This document shows positions 12,560 to 25,104 of a stretch of DNA of 64,000 nt, piece by piece (position 1 is the first letter of the stretch; each line of letters starts with the position of its first letter). Under the pieces are notes generated by a model, which saw only the letters and a program-made list of their open reading frames with translations, made no database searches and was not told the origin of the DNA. A program made the translations under genes and the position numbers. The DNA is from Galeopsis tetrahit (taxonomy: Eukaryota; Streptophyta; Magnoliopsida; Lamiales; Lamiaceae), in assembly GCA_963675135.1 (NCBI GenBank), contig OY776130.1, forward strand, positions 29,132,001-29,196,000, in the 5' to 3' direction.

Positions 12560-13040
12560 GTCTTTTATTCAACTTGCTTAATTTGTTTGCATTTATGATA
12601 ATAGATTACTGCGTTTTTATGCTTAAATTGTTTTCTTATTTATCATTATTTGCTTACTGCATGTTGTATAAGTTAGTTGTTTATTGTATTTGTTTTTCCC
12701 TAACTTTGCTCTATTTTCAGTTTGCTTAAACTGTTTGCCTTAAGAATTATTCTTATTTGCTTACTGCATCAAGTTTGCTTAAATTGTTTGCCATAAAGAA
12801 TTATTCTTATTTGCTTACTGCTTGCTGACTTTAGGTCTTTGTTAGTTGTTATTTGTTTTGTCTTTCTAACTTGCCTTATTATTCAATCTGCTTAAATTGT
12901 TTGCTTTGAGGATAATATAGAAGTACACCTCTCTTTAATTATCATGTGCTTACTGCTTAGTGCTTAAATTGTTTGCCTTGATGATAATATAATTCAGAAG
13001 TACACTTCTCTTTAATTCTCATTTGCTTACTGCTTATTGT
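12560..13040 (+). repeat. Degenerate tandem-like repeat region in A1
   Basis: Five occurrences of a TTGCTTACTGC-like motif (near 12648, 12758, 12811, 12946 and 13022) alternate with CTTAAATTGTTTGCC-like motifs in a T-rich stretch. The matching stretch of A2 (about 28560-28740) is shorter, so copy number has changed. No coding potential. Confidence 0.65.
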
Positions 13041-13469
13041 TTAAGTCTTTGTTAGATATTGTTTTTCACATTTTTTGCTCTGTTTTTATTTTTAGTCTTT
13101 GCTCTGTTTGTTTTTCTTTTCTTCGTTATTGCTCTGATTTATTTTAAGTCTTACATAAGTCTTAGGTTGATCTAGTACATATTCATATATGATTCCCTGA
13201 TTTAATCTTTGATTTTTGTAAAAGTTATATGTGTTTGTAAACAAGTGTACTGTTTATACTTGTTTTGTTTTTGAATAAGATTATTTTGATCTTATGGCAC
13301 GGATCTTAGTAAAATTATTCTTGATCTTCTTTTGATTTGATCCAACGGTTACAACAGGTATTGTCTTGACTAGTATTTAGCTTTGATGTTCAACATACCT
13401 AAATACATAATACTGAGTATGTATAGAAATATATGTGCATCAGGTGTGTTGTAGTCGAAAGGTCAAATT

Positions 13470-13478
13470 GGGGGAGAT
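13470..13478 (+). other. A1 polypurine tract
   Basis: GGGGGAGAT directly precedes the 3' LTR. The roughly 220 bp before it are nearly identical to A2, unlike the coding interior. Confidence 0.85.
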
Positions 13479-14351
13479 TGTAGATGTTGTTAACTCTTAA
13501 ATGCTTTAACATTATCAACAACATCTTAATTTGACCTTCCTTGATTTATTCTAAGTCTTTTCTACAATGTTACATTAAATGTTGTACTAAATGCTCTCAC
13601 ATTCAGGAACGATTCTAGAAGCTTCTACAATAGTCTGGAACCTGGAAGATTCCAGAATGTTGGAGAACGTGCTAGAAGGCTTTGGAGCAGTTTAGAACGA
13701 CCTGGAAGATGGCAGAATGTTCTAGAAAGATCATGGAGGTTGAGGTCCTAAAAAATAGGATCTCATAATGGAAGGATCTAGAAGTTGTGTATTTCTCTAT
13801 AAATACCGCCAGAGCCTCTCATTTCAAAGTATGCACTACTCGAGTAACACCTCCTTGAGCGTTCAACCCTAGTTAGGAGTTATGGCCAGTAGTTGTATCA
13901 TTTAACGTACGCCGAGGGATACCGCCTTCCAGTGTACTTAGTTCTAGTCTTGAATCGAGTGAGAGTGAATCACATATTAGATTAGTTCTTTAGACAGTGT
14001 TTTACACTTAAGTCTGTTTGCGGATTCAGGCACCTGCCTCGATTGTAGTTTCTGTTTGTGGAATGTTGAAGTAATTGCTGAGACATTTCACACGACACTT
14101 TTTGTATAACTTAGGAACTAAGTTACTTTTCGCCGTAAGGCTTAGCATAGGTTTTGTTATTAATAAAATCTATGTTAAAAATTATTCCATTGTGTTCGTA
14201 TTGTGTTTTAGTGTTTTAGACTTCCGCTGTGTACTGTGTTTACTTTTCACATTTTGTTAGAGTTAATGCTACACTAATTGTCACAACATTCAGTGTAACA
14301 TTGTTCTGTTTTTTACTTAAACACTAGATACCATCCCTCCACACACTTTCA
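13479..14351 (+). repeat. A1 3' LTR
   Basis: 873 bp, the same length as the 5' LTR, with two substitutions noticed. It is followed by the duplicated GGAAT at 14352-14356. Confidence 0.95.
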
Positions 14352-14356
14352 GGAAT

Positions 14357-15088
14357 AACTAATTCGTAACAGAAACGCGTGGATGGATAAGAAGATTCAG
14401 TTAAAGTTAGTTTTCAAGAAAAGTTGGTTACAACTAACTAAGTTCTTGATGTTTATAAATACTTCATGATGGTGATCATTTGAAGACTACTGAAACTCGA
14501 TATACTGAAGCGTATTAAAGCTATATACTGAAGATTACTCTCAGAGATTGAAGATTCAGAAAGAAGCCAGAAGACAAGTGAAGAATTCAAAAGGCTACTA
14601 CTGAATAAGTGTTTAGTTTTTGTTGTTATTTTTCAAGGTGCTAGATACTTGTAAAATTTCTAGTTAGATCATAGACATATCTGGAGGTATAGTCTGTTGA
14701 AGATCTAAGTCTTCTTCTTGGGACTTAAAAGACAGGAATATACACTTGTACTCGATTGGAAGAGTTTAGTGGAAACATCACAACTGGGTTTGTGAGAGTG
14801 GATGTAGACAAGTTGTCGAACCACTATAAATCTTTGTGTGTTGTTTACTTTACTGTTTTAATTGTTTAATTGCTTAACTGTTTAAACTGCTACTAAGCTT
14901 AACAAGTTGAGTATAGAACAGAGTTCTCGAATTAAGAAGTTGAGTATAAACTTGAATTGGGCTCATTGTTAATTTCGTATTCCGCATATTGTATTCTGAT
15001 ATTTCGATAGAATTTTGAAAAGTCTATTCACTCCCTCTAGACATTTTCACTAGCTTACTCGATATTAACTCAACTTTGGGGACCTACA
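14357..15088 (+). repeat. Family B LTR, second part
   Basis: Continuation of the LTR broken at 4187. Without A1 the LTR is about 1255 bp. A TATA box (TTTATAAATA) lies at 14452-14461. The region matches the reverse complement of 59984-60730. The end CTACA is followed by CATGT. Confidence 0.9.
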
Positions 15089-16038
15089 CATGTCATTAGA
15101 GGGATGAATATTAGTTAAAAAGACAAATTTGACTAATCTTTAAATCATTTTGAAAAATAAAATTTAAATAAAAAAATATATCTTGTATATTTATTGTATT
15201 ACTTGAGGAAATCTAGCATAAAATATATCAAACTGTGCAAGTGCAATATAAAGATGAATTAGACAAACAAAAAATTGATGCGATAATTATGATTTGTTTT
15301 ACAACAATAATTATCTGTTAGGGGACGGTCAAAGGGGATCGGCGTAACCAAGCGTGAATTGAGAAGATATGATTAGATGGTGATTGAGAAACGACGATGA
15401 GATTATAGACAACGACGATCGTGGAAGAAGGAGGAAAAATGAGATTGTTACATAGATTCATAAATTCAACGAATCGAGAGCTTTGAAATCTGGAGATGCA
15501 TGCCAGAAAAGAGTGTATACACTTTTGTTCTTCCTCTTATTATGAGGAAATGGAAGAGCAAAACGAAAATGACTACGAAAACAACAATATAAAACTCTCC
15601 TTCACCCCGATCTCGTCGTCGACTGCTCCGACAAATTGAACCAAAAGCGGACCTGGTCAAAGGCTCCGTCGACACACTATTGCGCAAGAAGATGGTTCTA
15701 ATTCAGCTCTGTCGGCGTGTCTTTGTCTGTGCGCGCGAGAAGGGGGTTCGATTTTGGGAGGGATTTGATTCCATCGGGGCTGTCTCCACTGTAATTTTTA
15801 CCGTGAGAGAAAGTGAGGATGGATGTTCAGCCACAAGAGAAAGAAGGTTAGAGTTTGAAATAAATTATGTGGGAGTGGTGTTTTTATATAGGGTATTATA
15901 TGTATTTTAACACTCATTATTAAGCATAAGAGAACAACTTAAAAAAAAATTATATGCATGTGTTTGCAAATTCTAAAAACTCACTTTCAAAATTATTTGT
16001 TTTAAAAATGTGGAATTTTAAAATAACACAAAAACTTA
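15089..16038. other. Unassigned DNA between family B and the MITEs
   Basis: AT-rich except for 15330-15850, which is richer in GC and CG dinucleotides. That part contains short opposed frames (15466-15687 minus, 15680-15910 plus) that I do not recognise. It could be a gene fragment or an old element. Nothing else is supportable. Confidence 0.4.
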
Positions 16039-16040
16039 TA

Positions 16041-16254
16041 CTCCCTCCGTCCCGGGGAAAGCTTCCCTTGAGCTCCGGGCACGGAGATTAAGAAATAATA
16101 ATATAATAAGTAGATGTATTAGAGGTGATGTGATTGAGAGAGAGACGAATATAATGAAATGTGAGAGGGAATAGTTACCAAAAAAGGAATGGATAGCTTT
16201 TAATGGGACGGACGAAAAAAGAAAGTTGGTTAGCTTTCACTGGAACAGAGGGAG
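16041..16254. mobile_element. Stowaway-like MITE
   Basis: 214 bp bounded by CTCCCTCCGT and its imperfect complement (...AGAGGGAG), with TA on both sides (16039-16040, 16255-16256). This terminal motif and TA duplication are typical of Tc1/mariner-derived Stowaway MITEs. No coding capacity. Confidence 0.88.
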
Positions 16255-16257
16255 TAT

Positions 16258-17240
16258 GTAATATTGCATACATGCAATATTGATCAATTAAGATAAATTA
16301 AGTCAAAATTCGCGGATCAACGCGTATCAACCTTAATTAGAATATTTATTTTCACTCTCAAATACTATCTTACTACATGACCAAAACTATGTTACTACAA
16401 GACCTAAATTTTGTCACTACAAGGCCAACAGTGTATTACTGCAAGTCCAAAAATATTCTGGACACTTATTATTTTTTTTCGCAAAATTACTAAAATAATT
16501 CTGACTTATCCAACTACTACATGATTAAAAAAATGTTACTACAAAGACCAAAATTTTAGGGATTAAAATTTTTTTAGTCCTTTAAGTTGGACTAATTTCG
16601 AATTTGGTCCTAATGGAATACACATTTTGATTTTGATCCCACAAGTTGGTCTAAATTTTGAATTCAGTCCAATTACTATCATTACAGATAAATGAACCGG
16701 TCAAATTCTTAGCTCGTGTGCAATTTAAATCAACCGTGAATAACCGTGAATTTGCTCATGAGTAGAAAAAATGGATTTGGCCTGTTTATTTATCTGCAAT
16801 AGTAGGTAATTGGACTGAATTAAAAATTTAGGCCAACTTATGGGACCAAAATCAAAATGTGTATTCAATCGGGACCAAATTCAAAATTAGTCCAATTTAA
16901 AGGACTAAAAAAACTTTAATCCCAAAATTTTATCACTATAAGTTCAAAAGTGTATTATTATATGTCAACAAATATTCTGGACACTTAATTTTTTGGGTGA
17001 ATTTGTCCGAATATTTTGATATGTAGTATTAAATTTTTGGCCTTGTAGTGATAATTTTTTGACCTTGTAGTAACAATATTTTGGTTATGTAGTAAACCAC
17101 CTATTTGCGACACACAAATTTTCTGAACAACCCGAATTCAGCTTTATGATCCGTAAATTTTTTAAAATTATCTTAATTTAACTTTTGAGTTAAATGAGCT
17201 TAAAGTTTTGACAGATGAAATGCATGCAATATTTTACATA
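16258..17240. repeat. Inverted and direct repeat zone
   Basis: GCATGCAATATT-like ends occur near 16265 and 17220. Stretches with CTACAAG-ACCAAAATTTT motifs and ATATTCTGGACACTTA blocks occur directly (about 16430-16470 and 16960-16990) and inverted (about 17020-17090). The composition suggests an old foldback element. The Mutator-like MITE at 16559-16923 lies inside. No protein is encoded. Confidence 0.6.
16559..16923. mobile_element. Mutator-like MITE with 9-bp TSD
   Basis: 365 bp with very long inverted arms (about 130 bp each) starting GGGATTAAA and ending TTTAATCCC. The 9-bp sequence AAAATTTTA flanks it perfectly (16550-16558 and 16924-16932). Long inverted arms with a 9-bp duplication are the hallmark of Mutator-superfamily elements. 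There is no transposase. Confidence 0.85.
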
Positions 17241-17819
17241 ATACTAACCCTTAAAATAAAATGATTTTTAATTGGAACTCTTGAATATATTTGAGAAAAA
17301 ATTTCTCTCTCCGCAAGATTTCTCTCCCACTTTCGAGAGTTTTCTTGATTTCCTGAAATTTTCTTGAAAAACTTTCTAGCACCGTTTCGAATTCTGTTTC
17401 CACTTTTTTAACCTGTGGTTGCTTTTTCTTGGACTGCGAGAATCCTTTTCGTCTACAACTGGTTTTCAATTCTATTGGGTTACATAAATCTTCTAATCAT
17501 TAGATTTGGGGGAGAAGTATTGTTGATCAGAATTTCGCATGCTACTCGCGCATACATTGGGGGTGGATTGGAGTTCCACACTCCTTCTTGGCGACAATTT
17601 TTGAAACACAAGAAGATGATTGGCCGAAAAGATTACGGGGGTTTTCTCTTCTCTCAAGAAGGCGTTTCGGTGGATTTTGATGGTTTTTTAATTGTGGTTT
17701 TATTTTTACCACAGATTTTTGAGATCTCCTCCTTTATATACTGGGTGGAAGGATTTACTTCTCACTCAGTTTTACACAGCAACTCTCTCTTCTCTAAATA
17801 TAATCTTTTTTTTCCCTAT

Positions 17820-19213
17820 ATGACGGAATCTCTTAACCAAATGATGGAAAACTTTCGGATTTCCCAAAGTGAAACCACTCATATAGTGGCGCAGAGGAAC
17901 GAACTGGCGATCCCTCAGAACACGGTGGCCATGCGATTTGTTGCGAGGAGAACAATCAGCATAGCAGAGCTAAAGGAGATCCTGGGAAGAGCATGGCGGT
18001 TACGCACTCCGCTGAGGATTGTGAGTGTTGGAGAGGGGCTTTTTCTTCTGACTTTTGAAGACACTGCAAAAGTCAATGAGGTGCTCCTTCAACAGCCTTG
18101 GAATGTTCGTCGATCGTTGATTGCGTTAGAAAAAATGCATGGGGGTGAAAGGCTATCCCAACTCAAGTTAAATCTTGTTCCTTTTTGGATCCAGGCTCAT
18201 GGGCTTCAGTTGTTTGCCATGAGTAAAATTTTGGGTCTTAAAATTGGTAGTATTGTAGGCGAGGTTGTGGAAGTCGATGCGAAGGAAGGTGAGGAGGCAT
18301 GGGGTGAATGTCTTCGGATTCGGGTGTTATTGGATGTTTCTAAGCCTCTTTGCCGCTTCTTTTACATTACGGTGGAAGATGAGCCGATTACTGCGGTGTT
18401 CAGGTACGAACGTTTGTCGGGTTTCTGTTCGCTGTGTGGGATGTTGGACCATTCGGAGAAGGATTGTTTGATTGCATATGGCAAATCGGACGAATGGTGT
18501 AAGACGCATAGGTTTTTCCCCTCGTGGCTTCAGGCGGAAAAAAAGAAAAGTCCGACAGTAGATGAGTTAGAACACTTCTTTCATCTTCTTCGGTTAGGGG
18601 CAGGGGAGCAAGCACAACTACAGAACCAAATGGAGGAGGAGGCTCTAAGGGCTTTGAAAGGGAAGGCGGTGATGGTGGATGATACTGAAGTGGAGATCAG
18701 AAGGGCATTGAAAGGGAAGGAGGTGATGGTGAAGGATGCTGAAGTGGAGACTAGACTTGAGATTGGACCACAGAGAAGACAGATTGTGGGCTGCTTTGAT
18801 GAGCTCATGCCGTAGAAGGGGGGATCGGAGGTTGGTCGCTGTAGTCGAGCCCTAAATTCGATGGGGAGGTTTGATCCAAGAACAGGTAAGTATCTGGCAC
18901 CTCTTTCTTTTACTGTACCCTTGGGCTTTCAGCACTGCTATATGAAGGAACCTTTGCATAGTGTGGAAAATGGGTGTGATTATAGAGTGGTGCACTTTGT
19001 GGGGAAAGATCTTAGTACTAACGATTACTCTTCTTATGTTGAGATCATTTTTGAAGGAGAAAATCCATTTACTCCGGTTTATGAAACGATTGCTGTACCC
19101 AAACATGCAGCTCCAGAAACTGAGAAAGTGTTCCATGATAAGGAGGTTATGGTAAATGCAGATTCGACTAACAGTTATGTGTCTCCTATTAAAAAGAGGC
19201 CATGGAAGGATGT
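17820..19213 (+). pseudogene. LINE ORF1, nucleic-acid-binding protein, truncated
   Basis: The frame is open from 17415, but the Met at 17820 starts the family-like sequence, so I choose that start. It encodes a DUF4283-like region (about residues 40-190) and a zinc knuckle Cys-X2-Cys-X4-His-X4-Cys (about 18427-18468), the usual layout of plant L1 ORF1 proteins that coat the element RNA. TAG at 18813 interrupts it. The same frame continues open to 19213, where A2 was inserted, and remains open for about 14 codons after A2 (from 29951) before TGA. Confidence 0.88.
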
Positions 19214-20074
19214 TGTAGATGTTGTTAACTCTTAAATGCTTTAACATTATCAACAACATCTTAATTTGACCTTCCTTGATTTATTCTAAGTCTTTTCTGA
19301 AATGTTGTACTAAATGCTCTCACATTCAGGAACGATTCTAGAAGCTTCTACAAGAGTCTGGAACCTGGAAGATTCCAGAAGGTTGGAGAACGTGCTAGAA
19401 GAGTTTAGAGCATTGTAGAACGACCTGGAAGATGGCAGAAGGATCTAGAAAGATCATGGAGGTTGAGGTCCTAAAAAATAGGATCTCATAATGGAAGGAT
19501 CTAGAAGCTGTGTATTTCTCTATAAATACGGCAGGAGCCTCTCATTTCAAAGTATGCACTATTCGAGTAACACCTTCTTGAGAGTTCAACCCTAGTTCGG
19601 AGTTATGGTCAGTAGTTGTGTCATTTAACGTACGCCGAGGGATACCACACCTTCCAGTGTACTTAGTTCTAGTCTTGTATCGAGTGAATCATAGATCAGA
19701 CTAGTTCTTTAGATAGTGTTCTTACACTTAAGCCAATTTGCGGATTCAGGCACCTGCCTCGATCGTAGTTTCTGTTTGTGGAATGTTGAAGTAATTGCTG
19801 AGACATTTCACACGACATTTTTGTGTATAACTTAGGAACTAAGTTATTGTTTCGCCGTAAGGCTTAGCATAGGTTTTGTTATTAATAAAATCTATGTTAA
19901 AAATTATTCCATTGTGTTCGTATTGTGTTTTAGTGTTTTAGACTTCCGCTGTGTACTATGTTTAATTATTCACATTCTGTTAGAGTTAATGCTACACTAA
20001 TTGTCACAACATTCAGTGTAACATTGTTCTGTTTTTTACTTAAACACTAGATACCTACCCCACGCACACTTTCA
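19214..20074 (+). repeat. A2 5' LTR
   Basis: 861 bp, TG...CA. It lacks 12 bp present in the 3' LTR near 19302. TATA box at 19521-19528. It is clearly related to, but distinct from, the A1 LTRs. Confidence 0.95.
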
Positions 20075-20076
20075 GT

Positions 20077-20088
20077 TGGTATCAGAGC
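20077..20088 (+). other. A2 primer binding site
   Basis: TGGTATCAGAGC, complementary to the initiator tRNA-Met 3' end, two bases after the LTR. Identical to A1. Confidence 0.92.
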
Positions 20089-20139
20089 CGATACCTGACG
20101 ACACTAGGTTTAGATCCTTGTTTAAGTGTGTTTTAGTTT

Positions 20140-23100
20140 ATGTTAGCAATGGAAACACATCACATATCCACAGCACTTAGGTCACCCGTTTTAGATGGTT
20201 TAAATTATGCTTATTGGAAGCCTAAGATGCGTATGTACATCAAGTCAATTGATGAACGTGCTTGGAGGACTGTTCTTACAGGTTGGGACGTACCAAAGAA
20301 TCCAGCAGATGCCGATGGTGAAATTCAACTCAAGAAAGAAGTTGATTGGACAGCCGATGAGATAACAACAGCAGGATATAATTCTAAAGCCTTAAATGCT
20401 ATTTTTACTTCTGTTGATACCTCTATGTTTAAAATTATATCTAACTGTTCTACTTCTAAAGATGCATGGGACAGGTTACAAGAGCATTGTGAAGGTTCCG
20501 ATAGTGTTCGAAGGACAAAGCTTCGAATGTTGGGGACAAAGTTTGAGAATCTCCGAATGAGGGAAGATGAAACAATTTCATCCTACAACGAAAGGTTAAG
20601 TGAGATTATTAATGAATCACATTCTCTTGGTGACCCTATTTCTAATGTTAGAGTAGTACATAAGATATTAAGGTCTGTTCCTAAAAGATTTGATGCTAAA
20701 ATTTGTGCTATTGAAGAGGCAAAAGATACTGATAAGTTGAGTCAAAATGAATTAGTGAGTATTCTTAGAACCTATGAAATAAACACTAATCAAACTGATG
20801 AAGCTAAAGATGATAAGAAAGTTGTTGTTTTTAAAGGAGAGACATCAAACAAATCTGAGATTCAACCTATCATTACTGAGGTTGATTCGGATGAAGAATT
20901 GATTGATGAATGCCTTAGCAATCCTGACAACATTGCCCTTCTTACAAAGCATTTTAATAAATTTCTTAAGAAGTCTATGCATAAATCTAAAGGAAACATT
21001 CAGCCTAAGATCCAAATTAACACATCAACACCACAACCAGAAAGGAGGAAGAGTCAATTCACACCAAGACCATCAAAGAGTGAAGGTAAACCAAGGTATG
21101 ATCCTGAATTTAGAAAATCAGTTCAATGCAATGCATGTTCTGGTTATGGACACTATGCAAATGAGTGTGCCAATACCAGACTGAAGCAAAAACTGAATTT
21201 TAGTGCTACCTTGAGTGATGAATCTGATAATGATGATCTTGATGAGTTTAATGAAAATGAACATGCTCATTTTACCAGAATTGATTATAATGATTCCTCA
21301 GATGATGATCTGGATGATACAGATTCTGATGTTGCACCTGATGTCTTCACATCTACAGTAACATCAAAACAAAGTCACCCAGATTTGAACTGTTTTAATG
21401 GTTTTGTTGATGATGCAGGAAAAAGGATTGATGATGAGACATATCAGAAATTGTTAGATGATTGGAACTCTCAGAAACTCTCTCTGAATTCTTTGAATAA
21501 AGAGAATGAGGATTTGAAAGACACAATCACTAAGCTAGAAGTCTTACTTACCAGAAGAGATCTTGAAGTTTGTAAACTGAAGGAGAAATTTATCAACTCT
21601 ACCTTAAGTTTCAAAAAGTTTTCCAAGAGTGCTTCTAAAGTGAATGATGCTATAGCTACTGGTAAATCTAATAATTATGGTTTAGGTTATGATGGTGAAA
21701 CTGCTTCTATTTCTGAAAATTTTAAAAAACCTGTGAAATTTGTGAAGGCAAATGCTAGCACATCTGGTGTAACATCTGCACAAACAGATTCTCACAAGGT
21801 TGAAAGGAAGTATATTTGTCATTATTGCTTTAAATATGGTCATATTCGTCCCTTCTGCTTGAAAATGTTTAAAGATTTGAGAACTGAGTTTATGCCATCC
21901 AGAATGTCTTCACATCCTAGGAAACATTCTATGAAATCTGCATGGAAACCAAAAGTTACCTGTAATATTGTTCACACATCCTTGAAAGCATGTTTACCTG
22001 GTATATGGTATTTTGATAGTGGCTGTTCTAGACATATGACAGGACAAATAGACTACTTATCTGATTATGTGACCTTGAATGGTGGTAATGTTACATATGG
22101 TGGTGGATCAAAAGGAAAGATAATAGGAAAATGAACTTTGAATGTTAAAGGTTTTCCTAAGCTTAAAAATGTTTTGCATGTTGATGGCTTACTTGCTAAT
22201 CTGATTAGTATTAGTCAACTTTGTGATGATAATTTGCATGTAAAATTTGACAAAGAGTCTTGCTATGTTCTTAATGAAGATGATGATTGTGTAATGACTG
22301 GTACTAGGTCTGCAGATAACTGTTATCTTATTGGAACTAATGTATGCAATTTGTCAAAACATGATGAGAATGTCTTATGGCACCAAAGGTTAGGACATGT
22401 AAATTACAGGGCAATGAAGAAACTAATCATATCAGATGCAATCAAAGGATTACCTAAACTGAGTTTCCAGAATACCACTGTATGTGGATCATGCCAGAAA
22501 GGTAAACAGGTAAGAGTGCCGCATAGAATGCTGTCACATTGTTCTACACATCGATGTTTTGAATTGTTGCACATGGATTTGATGGGTCCTATGGAAACTG
22601 AAAGCATTGGAGGTAAGAGATATTCCTTAGTTGTGGTAGATGATTTTTCTAGATATACTTGGATTGAGTTTTTAAGAGATAAATCTGAAACATTTGCTGC
22701 TTTTAAAGTTCTCTATAAAAGGTTCAAAAATGTGTTTAACTTGAAAGTTGGCCGTATTAGAACTGATCATGGTAGGGAATTTGAGAATAGCATGTTTAAT
22801 GATTTCTGTGATAAGAAAGGTATCTTGCAAGAATATTCATCTCCTAAAACTCCACAACAAAATGGAATTGTTGAAAGAAAGAATAGAACTTTACAAGAAA
22901 TGGCAAGAGTCATGCTTTTATCTAAAAGTCTTTCTAAAAGATTTTGGGCTGAAGCATTGAATACAGCATGTCATATTATTAATAGAGTTTATATTCGATC
23001 TGGTACTAATCAAACACCTTATGAGATTCTGAATGTTAGAAAACCAAGTGTGAAATATTTTCATGTATTTGGTTGTGTGTGTTATATTCTGAATGATAGG

Positions 23101-25104
23101 GATCAACTTCACAAGTTTGATTCTAAAAGTGATAAAAGTTTCTTTTTAGGCTATTCTAGAAATAGTAAAGCTTATAGAGTTTATAACCTTAGGACTAACA
23201 CCGTTCAAGAATCTGTTAATGTTGTGTTTGATGATGATAAAGGTCGTACAGATGATAAAGATGAAGAAGATATATCACAAGTCACTGACAATTCTGAGAA
23301 TACACTGAAGTCTGATAATGCTGCACCAAATGCTAACACATCTGGAGCAACATCTACAGAACAGTCAGTTGTAATTCCACAGAATGATCAGTATGTTCCC
23401 AAAACGAATCCTTCTTCAAGAATGGGGAAAAGTCATCCTACTGACCAGATCATAGGCGATGCTACAGTTGGAGTGCAAACAAGAGGAAGAATAAGATCGA
23501 ATAAGGTAGATGTGGTAAGAACAATATGCATATCTTCTATTTGCAATGTTGTGAATGCTGAGTGTTACTATTCTGAAATTGAACCTAAAAGTGTGAATGA
23601 AGCATTAACTGATGAATATTGGATAAATGCTATGCATGAGGAACTTAATCAGTTTGAAAGAAATGAAGTATGGACACTTGTTCCAAGACCTAGTCATACT
23701 AATGTCATTGGAACAAAGTGGATTTATAAGAATAAAACTGATGAGTCTGGAAACATTGTTAGGAACAAAGCTAGGTTAGTTGCACAAGGTTACACCCAAG
23801 TTGAAGGTGTTGATTTTGATGAAACTTTTGCACCCGTTGCTAGGATAGAATCTATTAGATTATTACTAGCAATTGCGTGTTTTATTGATATTAAACTAAA
23901 TCAAATGGATGTAAAAGCTGCATTCTTAAATGACATATTAAATGAAGAAGCATATGTAGAACAGCCTAAAGGTTTTGAAGATCCACAATACCCGGATCAT
24001 GTGTACAAACTAAAGAAAGCATTGTATGGTCTAAAACAAGCTCCTAGAGCATGGTATGGTAGGCTTACGGACTTTCTTTTAGAATGTGGATTTATTAGAG
24101 GAGAAGCCGATAGGACTTTGTTTATTAAGCACACTGGAGAAGGTTTACTAATTGCTCAAATATATGTTGATGACATTGTGTTTGGTTCAACCTGTGATAA
24201 AATGCTGAACAAATTTGTTGAAGCAATGACAACCACATTTGAGATGAGTATGGTTGGAGACTTGAATTATTTTTTAGGTCTTCAAATCAAGCAATGTAAG
24301 GATGGTATTTTCTTCTCTCAAGGTAAGTATGCTAAAAACTTAGTCAAACGGTTTGGTCTTGAAAGCTCAAAAGTAATGAAAACACCTATGGGTTCTACTT
24401 TGAAACTTTGCAAAGACAATGGTGGAAAGGATGTTGATCCAACATTGTATAGATCCATGATAGGTAGTTTACTTTATCTAACCTCTAGTAGACCTGACAT
24501 TATGTATAGTGTGTGTGTTTGTGCTAGGTACCAAGCTAATCCAAAGGAATCTCACCTGAATGCAGTGAAAAAGATTATCAGATATGTTTCAGGTACAAGT
24601 GAACTAGGGATATGGTACACTAAGGACACCAACAACACATTGATTGGATACAGTGATGCGGATTGGGCTGGAGATATTGATGACAGAAAGAGTACGAGTG
24701 GAGGATGTTTCTACATGGGAAACAATCTTGTGTCTTGGCATAGCAAGAAACAAAATTGTGTTTCTCAATCCACTGCCGAGTCTGAATACACAGCTGCAGG
24801 AAGTTGTTGCACACAGCTATTGTGGTTAAGTAAGATGTTTCATGACTATGGAATTCAAAACAATATCCTCACAATTTTCTGTGATAACACAAGTGCTATT
24901 AACATATCTAAAAATCCGGTACAACACTCACTCACTAAGCACATTAGCATTAGACATCATTTTATGACAGATTTAGTGGAGAAGAACATAGTTAAGTTGG
25001 AATATGTGCCTGCTGAAAATCAAAATGCTGATATATTTACTAAGGCTCTTGACCATGAGAGATTCTCATTTTTGAGGAAATCTCTTGGTATGTGTAATAT
25101 CTGA
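20140..25104 (+). pseudogene. A2 gag-pol polyprotein, one nonsense codon
   Basis: One frame of about 1650 codons broken only by TGA at 22132-22134; A1 has GGA (Gly) there, so this is a recent point change. Gag is about the first 560 residues, with zinc knuckles Cys-X2-Cys-X4-His-X4-Cys near residues 330-343 and 560-573 and an Asp/Glu/Ser-rich stretch between. The protease motif Asp-Ser-Gly lies near 22013. Integrase has its His/Cys zinc region (about 22380-22500) and Asp, Asp, Glu near 22575, 22770 and 22875. RT has the Tyr-Val-Asp-Asp core near 24166. RNase H spans about 24640-24990. All catalytic residues I checked are present, so the product would be full length but for one codon. It acts in virus-like particles to copy and integrate the element. 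The Met at 20140 lies shortly after the primer site and suits the start. Confidence 0.95.

Larger units (their letters stand above)
4188..14351 (+). mobile_element. Copia element A1: complete structure, dead coding region
   Basis: Structure: 873-bp LTRs at both ends (TG...CA), a tRNA-Met primer site, decayed gag-pol, a decayed extra ORF, a polypurine tract, and a perfect 5-bp target duplication GGAAT (4183-4187 and 14352-14356). It sits inside a family B LTR. The two LTRs differ at only two positions by my reading (near 4287/13578 and 4684/13975), yet gag-pol holds many stops, frameshifts and at least three deletions compared with A2. Zinc-knuckle, protease, integrase and RT remnants place it in Ty1/copia, probably near the Sirevirus group (inference). 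Confidence 0.95.
1..15088 (+). mobile_element. Family B LTR retrotransposon, 3' part, interrupted by A1
   Basis: The element enters from the left edge. Visible in order are the extra ORF (to 3466), a polypurine tract (3651-3664) and one LTR starting TGTTGG at 3665 and ending CTACA at 15088. The LTR is split by the complete element A1 at 4188-14351. A second copy in the opposite orientation at 59984-64000 confirms the boundaries: its LTR has the same ends and the same tract beside it. The 5 bases after the LTR (CATGT, 15089-15093) should be its target duplication, but the partner lies outside the window. Gag-pol is also outside, so assigning B to copia is an inference from its resemblance to A and C. 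Confidence 0.85.

Noticed and set aside
15466..15910. Two opposed short frames as host genes
   Set aside because: No recognisable domain, no splice pattern and no conserved neighbour; length is within chance for this GC-richer patch.
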